The notes beneath the pieces are model-generated. The model ran no database searches and was not told the DNA's origin. It saw only the letters and a list, made by a program, of their open reading frames with translations. This document shows, piece after piece, positions 6,246 to 8,594 of a stretch of DNA of 8,594 nt. How positions within the stretch are numbered: position 1 is the stretch's first letter; each line of letters starts with the position of its first letter. The translations under genes were made by a program, and so were the position numbers. This DNA comes from Acidocella sp. (lineage in GTDB: Bacteria > Pseudomonadota > Alphaproteobacteria > Acetobacterales > Acetobacteraceae): positions 1-8,594 of the forward strand of contig JAQNCU010000106.1 of NCBI GenBank assembly GCA_029077775.1, in the 5' to 3' direction.

Positions 6246-6821
6246 ATGAGACTCGCCCCGCAGGAGCGCACCGCTCTCTTCATTGATGGCGCTAATTTAT
6301 ACGCCGCCGCGCGCAGCCTTGGGTTTGATATCGATTACCGCAAATTGCTCGATTATTTTGGCACAAAAACGCATCTCGTGCGGGCCTATTATTACTCGGC
6401 TTTGCTGGATACGGAGGATTATTCGCCGCTGAAACCCCTGACGGATTGGCTGGCCTATAATGGCTATAGCCTGGTGACGAAACCCGCCAAGGAGTTCACC
6501 GATGCGATGGGGCGCAGGCGGATCAAGGGGAATATGGATATCGAGCTGGCCATCGACATGCTCGAACTCGCACCCCGGCTCGACCATGCGATATTATTCT
6601 CAGGCGATTCGGATTTCCGGCGGCTGGTGGAGGCGATGCAGCGCAAGGGGGTGCGGGTCTCGGTGGTCTCCAGCATCAAAACAGCGCCGCCGATGATCGC
6701 CGATGAGCTGCGCCGCCAGGCGGACCAGTTTATCGAGCTGTCGGAAATTGCGCCCGAGTTCAACCGCAAACCAACCGAGGCGCGGGCGCGGGTGAGCGTG
6801 CGCGACGACGATTACGCGTGA
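6246..6821 (+). CDS. NYN domain (LabA/DUF88-type) protein
   Basis: A 191-residue cytoplasmic protein of the NYN family, a PIN-like fold found in RNases and related nucleic-acid enzymes. Conserved acidic residues sit where the family has its metal-binding centre: D14 in LFIDGANLY, D98 in KGNMDIELAIDM with D104, and D121/D123 in LFSGDSDFRRLV. KGVRVSVVSS and the following ADELRRQADQFIEL helix complete the domain at about residue 167; the rest is a short charged tail. ATG 6246 is supported by GGAAAGA 7 nt upstream. The gene is first in a two-gene plus-strand unit: a GTG at 6818 overlaps its TGA stop and is the probable original start of the uracil-DNA glycosylase gene. The fold and probable nuclease role are clear, but the RNA target cannot be inferred. 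Confidence 0.93.
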   Translation: MRLAPQERTALFIDGANLYAAARSLGFDIDYRKLLDYFGTKTHLVRAYYYSALLDTEDYSPLKPLTDWLAYNGYSLVTKPAKEFTDAMGRRRIKGNMDIELAIDMLELAPRLDHAILFSGDSDFRRLVEAMQRKGVRVSVVSSIKTAPPMIADELRRQADQFIELSEIAPEFNRKPTEARARVSVRDDDYA

Positions 6822-6864
6822 GCACCCCATAAACCCCGGCGCCGATTGCGGGTTATGCCCGAGA

Positions 6865-7527
6865 TTGGTGGCGTATCGGGCGGCCAACCGGGTGGCGGAG
6901 GCTGGATGGCATAACGCGCCGGTGCCGAGCTTTGGCGGGCTGGATGCGGCGGTGTTGGTGGTGGGGCTGGCCCCTGGGGTACGGGGGGCCAACCGCACGG
7001 GGCGGCCCTTTACGGGGGATTACGCCGGGGTTTTGTTGTATGAGACGCTGATAAAATTTGGGTTTGCCGGGGGCGTTTATGGCGCGAGCGCCGATGATGG
7101 GGTGCGGTTGCAGGGCTGCCGGATTACCAATGCCGTGCGCTGCGTGCCACCGCAGAACAAGCCGACGCCCGCGGAAGCGCGCAATTGCCTGCCGTTTTTG
7201 CGCGATGAAATTGCCGCGATGCCGGAGCTGAGGGCGATCTTGGCGCTGGGGGTTTTATCACATGAGATGAGCCTGCGGGCGCTGGGCGTGAAGCCGTCGG
7301 CGCATATATTCCGGCACGGCGCGGTGCATGAGGTACGCCCCGGGCTGGCGCTGGTGGATAGCTATCATGTGTCCCGGTACAACACGAGCACGCGGCGCTT
7401 GACGCCGGGCATGTTCGAGGATGCCGTGCGGGCACTGATCCCCGCGCGCGGGGATGGTGGGGCGGCCGCGCGCAAATACAAGACTCCGCGCGGGGATGGT
7501 GGGGTGGCCGCGCGCGGATCGGGTTAA
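6865..7527 (+). CDS. Uracil-DNA glycosylase, family 5 type, 5' end frameshifted
   Basis: This iron-sulfur uracil-DNA glycosylase removes uracil (and often other deaminated bases) from DNA to start base excision repair. Motifs counted from TTG 6865: GLAPGVRGANRTGRPFTGD (34-52, motif 1 of family 5), NAVRCVPPQNKPTP (89-102) and SYHVSRYNTST (166-176). C93 and C108 are two cluster ligands. The other two, in DCGLCPR, are encoded at 6844-6864, upstream of TTG 6865 in the same frame, where no ATG, GTG or TTG exists. A GTG at 6818 overlapping the NYN stop would be the natural start but reads into TAA at 6830; one extra base in the C-run 6825-6828 would join the frames. So the coordinates give only the uninterrupted part. 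The last 27 residues come from a 42-bp repeat. The stop overlaps that of the convergent molybdoenzyme gene. Confidence 0.88.
   Translation: MVAYRAANRVAEAGWHNAPVPSFGGLDAAVLVVGLAPGVRGANRTGRPFTGDYAGVLLYETLIKFGFAGGVYGASADDGVRLQGCRITNAVRCVPPQNKPTPAEARNCLPFLRDEIAAMPELRAILALGVLSHEMSLRALGVKPSAHIFRHGAVHEVRPGLALVDSYHVSRYNTSTRRLTPGMFEDAVRALIPARGDGGAAARKYKTPRGDGGVAARGSG
7444..7485 (+). repeat. Palindromic GC-rich repeat, copy B, inside glycosylase gene
   Basis: This 42-nt unit has inverted ends GCGCGCGG (7444-7451) and CCGCGCGC (7466-7473) and a 3' flank AAATACAAGACT. It is followed at exactly 42-nt spacing by copy C. As 42 is divisible by 3, the copies stay in frame and encode a 14-residue repeat (ARGDGGAAARKYKT, then PRGDGGVAAR). 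It adds an Arg/Gly/Ala-rich tail beyond the last family-like residues of the glycosylase. Confidence 0.8.
7486..7515 (+). repeat. Palindromic GC-rich repeat, copy C, inside glycosylase gene
   Basis: This copy has only the 30-nt core and matches copy B at 28 of 30 positions; the 3' flank is lost, with GGATCGGGTTAA following. It ends 8 nt before the convergent stop codons, so in both directions its hairpin falls close to a gene end and might help end transcription. Confidence 0.75.
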
Positions 7528-8168
7528 GAATAACGCTCTTCGAGCCAGGGGTCGGCGTTGTTGTGGTAGCCCCGCGTTTCCCAGAAGCCGGGCTGGTCGC
7601 TGTCGGAGAATTCGATCCGGACGAGCCATTTCGCGGATTTCCACAGATAATAACGGGGCACCATGCCGCGCAGCGGGCCGCCATGCGCGCGGGTGATCGG
7701 CGCGTCGTTCCAATGGTGGACCAGCATGACATCGGCCTGGTGGAACTGCGCCAGGCTGAGGTTGGTGGTGTACTCATCAAAGCTGTGGAAAATGACGTGG
7801 CGGCATGCGGCCTTGGGCGAGGCCAGCGCCAGGATTGTAGCCGCTGAGACCCCGCGCCAGCGGTTATCGTAATTCGACCATTGCGTGACGCAATGCATGT
7901 CGGCGGTCATCTCGGATTGCGGCAGGGCCATGAGCTCGGACCAGTCAAGCGTGACCGGGTTGTCCACCGCGCCGTCGATGACCAGGCGAAATTTATCGAG
8001 CGTGATCTCGGGCTGGATGCCGAGGTCGAGGATGGGCCAGTCCTGCACCAGTTTCTGCCCTGGCGGCAGGCGGGTGCCTGGGGGGGCGGTCTCGCCGGTA
8101 AGCAGCCGCCCGGCTCTGGCCCAGGCCTGTTTGGCGGCGATGAGCTTGTCGCGGAGGCCGTCAGCCAT
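7524..8168 (-). CDS. Sulfite oxidase-like molybdopterin oxidoreductase
   Basis: A 214-residue single-domain enzyme of the sulfite oxidase/YedY molybdopterin fold (COG2041 group). MHCVTQWS (91-98) holds C93, the expected molybdenum-coordinating cysteine, followed by NRWRGVS (102-108). HGGPLRGMVPRYYLWKSAKW (162-181) and the end GFWETRGYHNNADPWLEERYS are typical of the cytoplasmic sulfite-oxidase-like group. There is no Tat signal or membrane segment and no heme or dimerisation domain, so it should act in the cytoplasm; its substrate and electron partner are unknown. The ATG at 8168 is chosen because the residues before it in the longer ORF (up to 8390) are an out-of-frame shadow of the cupin gene; AAGG lies 8 nt upstream. 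It overlaps the cupin gene by 8 nt, implying one transcript, and its stop overlaps the glycosylase stop. Confidence 0.95.
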   Translation of the reverse strand: MADGLRDKLIAAKQAWARAGRLLTGETAPPGTRLPPGQKLVQDWPILDLGIQPEITLDKFRLVIDGAVDNPVTLDWSELMALPQSEMTADMHCVTQWSNYDNRWRGVSAATILALASPKAACRHVIFHSFDEYTTNLSLAQFHQADVMLVHHWNDAPITRAHGGPLRGMVPRYYLWKSAKWLVRIEFSDSDQPGFWETRGYHNNADPWLEERYS

Positions 8169-8594
8169 GGTTATGACCTTGTTTGGGGTGGATGGGGTCG
8201 ATCCAGGCCACGGGCTCGGGGTTTTCCGCGGCCTCGATCTCGAGGTTGACGACCACCGCCTCGTTATCCGAGCGGATGACGACGCATTCCAGAGACTCGT
8301 CGGTGGAGGCGTTGATCTCCTGGTGCGGCACGAAAGGCGGGATGAAGATGAAATCGCCCGGCCCGGCCTCGGCCACGTATTCAAGGGCATTGCCCCAGCG
8401 CATGCGCGCGCGGCCGCGCAGGATGAAGATCACGCTTTCCAGCGCGCCGTGGTGGTGCGCGCCGGTTTTGGCGTTGGGGTTGATGTTGACGGTGCCCGCC
8501 CAGATTTTCTGCGCACCGACGCGCGCCGCGTTGATGGCGGCGGCGCGCTGCATGCCCGGGGTTTGCGGCGTGTTGGGGTCCAGGCTGCCCGCCG
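8161..8594 (-). CDS. Cupin domain protein (5' end outside window)
   Basis: A small beta-barrel cupin protein. Motif 1, TGAHHHGALESVIFILRG, supplies the metal-binding His residues and Glu, and motif 2, PGDFIFIPPFVPHQEIN, the further His and Asn. The reading frame stays open to the window edge and continues upstream of the internal ATG at 8553 with a plausible sequence (GSLDPNTPQTPGM), so the start probably lies beyond 8594. Proteins of this kind are often uncharacterised metal-dependent enzymes or ligand-binding proteins; the function here is not known. It is transcribed with the sulfite-oxidase-like gene, whose start lies within its last codons, so the two may act together, but the sequence gives no direct proof of that. 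Confidence 0.92.
   Translation of the reverse strand, partial: AGSLDPNTPQTPGMQRAAAINAARVGAQKIWAGTVNINPNAKTGAHHHGALESVIFILRGRARMRWGNALEYVAEAGPGDFIFIPPFVPHQEINASTDESLECVVIRSDNEAVVVNLEIEAAENPEPVAWIDPIHPKQGHNHG

Noticed and set aside
8169..8390. N-terminal extension of the sulfite-oxidase-like gene
   Set aside because: The extra residues are Ser/Arg/Pro-rich out-of-frame translation of the cupin gene; ATG 8168 gives a family-like start.

Overview
The window reads as ordinary chromosomal DNA from a GC-rich alphaproteobacterium. The evidence is the omega subunit type, the Rel/acpS/folK gene set, the GC-rich third codon positions and the intergenic palindromes. Rhodospirillales/Acetobacteraceae-like content is my best guess but is not proven. 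Ten protein-coding genes account for nearly all of it. There is no rRNA, tRNA, CRISPR array, insertion sequence or phage gene.

Layout, left to right. Positions 1-317 carry no convincing gene but hold a dense array of adjoining stem-loops (91-315). Then, on the minus strand, come a flavin reductase-like protein (318-935) and a membrane PAS-GGDEF protein with a degenerate catalytic motif (1022-2311). These are followed, still on the minus strand, by a housekeeping block transcribed folK (6119-5619), rpoZ (5499-5092), rel/spoT (5086-2825), acpS (2806-2396). An AT-rich divergent region (6120-6245) separates folK from two plus-strand genes, a NYN/LabA-type nuclease-fold protein (6246-6821) and a family-5 uracil-DNA glycosylase (6865-7527, probably truly starting at 6818). 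Converging on them from the right are a cytoplasmic sulfite-oxidase-like molybdoenzyme (8168-7524) and a cupin protein that runs off the right edge.

How the genes fit together. rpoZ and rel are 5 nt apart and rel and acpS 18 nt apart, so RNA polymerase omega, the (p)ppGpp synthetase/hydrolase and the enzyme that activates acyl carrier protein are probably made from one message. rel and acpS lack a Shine-Dalgarno sequence, pointing to translational coupling. The cupin and molybdoenzyme genes overlap by 8 nt and are also coupled.

The most notable points are small-scale. (1) An iterated 11-nt unit between rel and acpS forms a chain of overlapping ATGA stop/start sites. (2) A five-codon leader ORF with its own good ribosome site ends on the folK start codon. 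(3) The PAS-GGDEF protein has lost the GGDEF signature but keeps an RxxD inhibitory site. (4) An apparent single-base frameshift sits at the start of the uracil-DNA glycosylase, whose iron-sulfur cysteines lie upstream of the only uninterrupted start. (5) A palindromic 42-bp repeat forms the C-terminal tail of that glycosylase and recurs between folK and rpoZ. No wholly new multi-gene system is evident.
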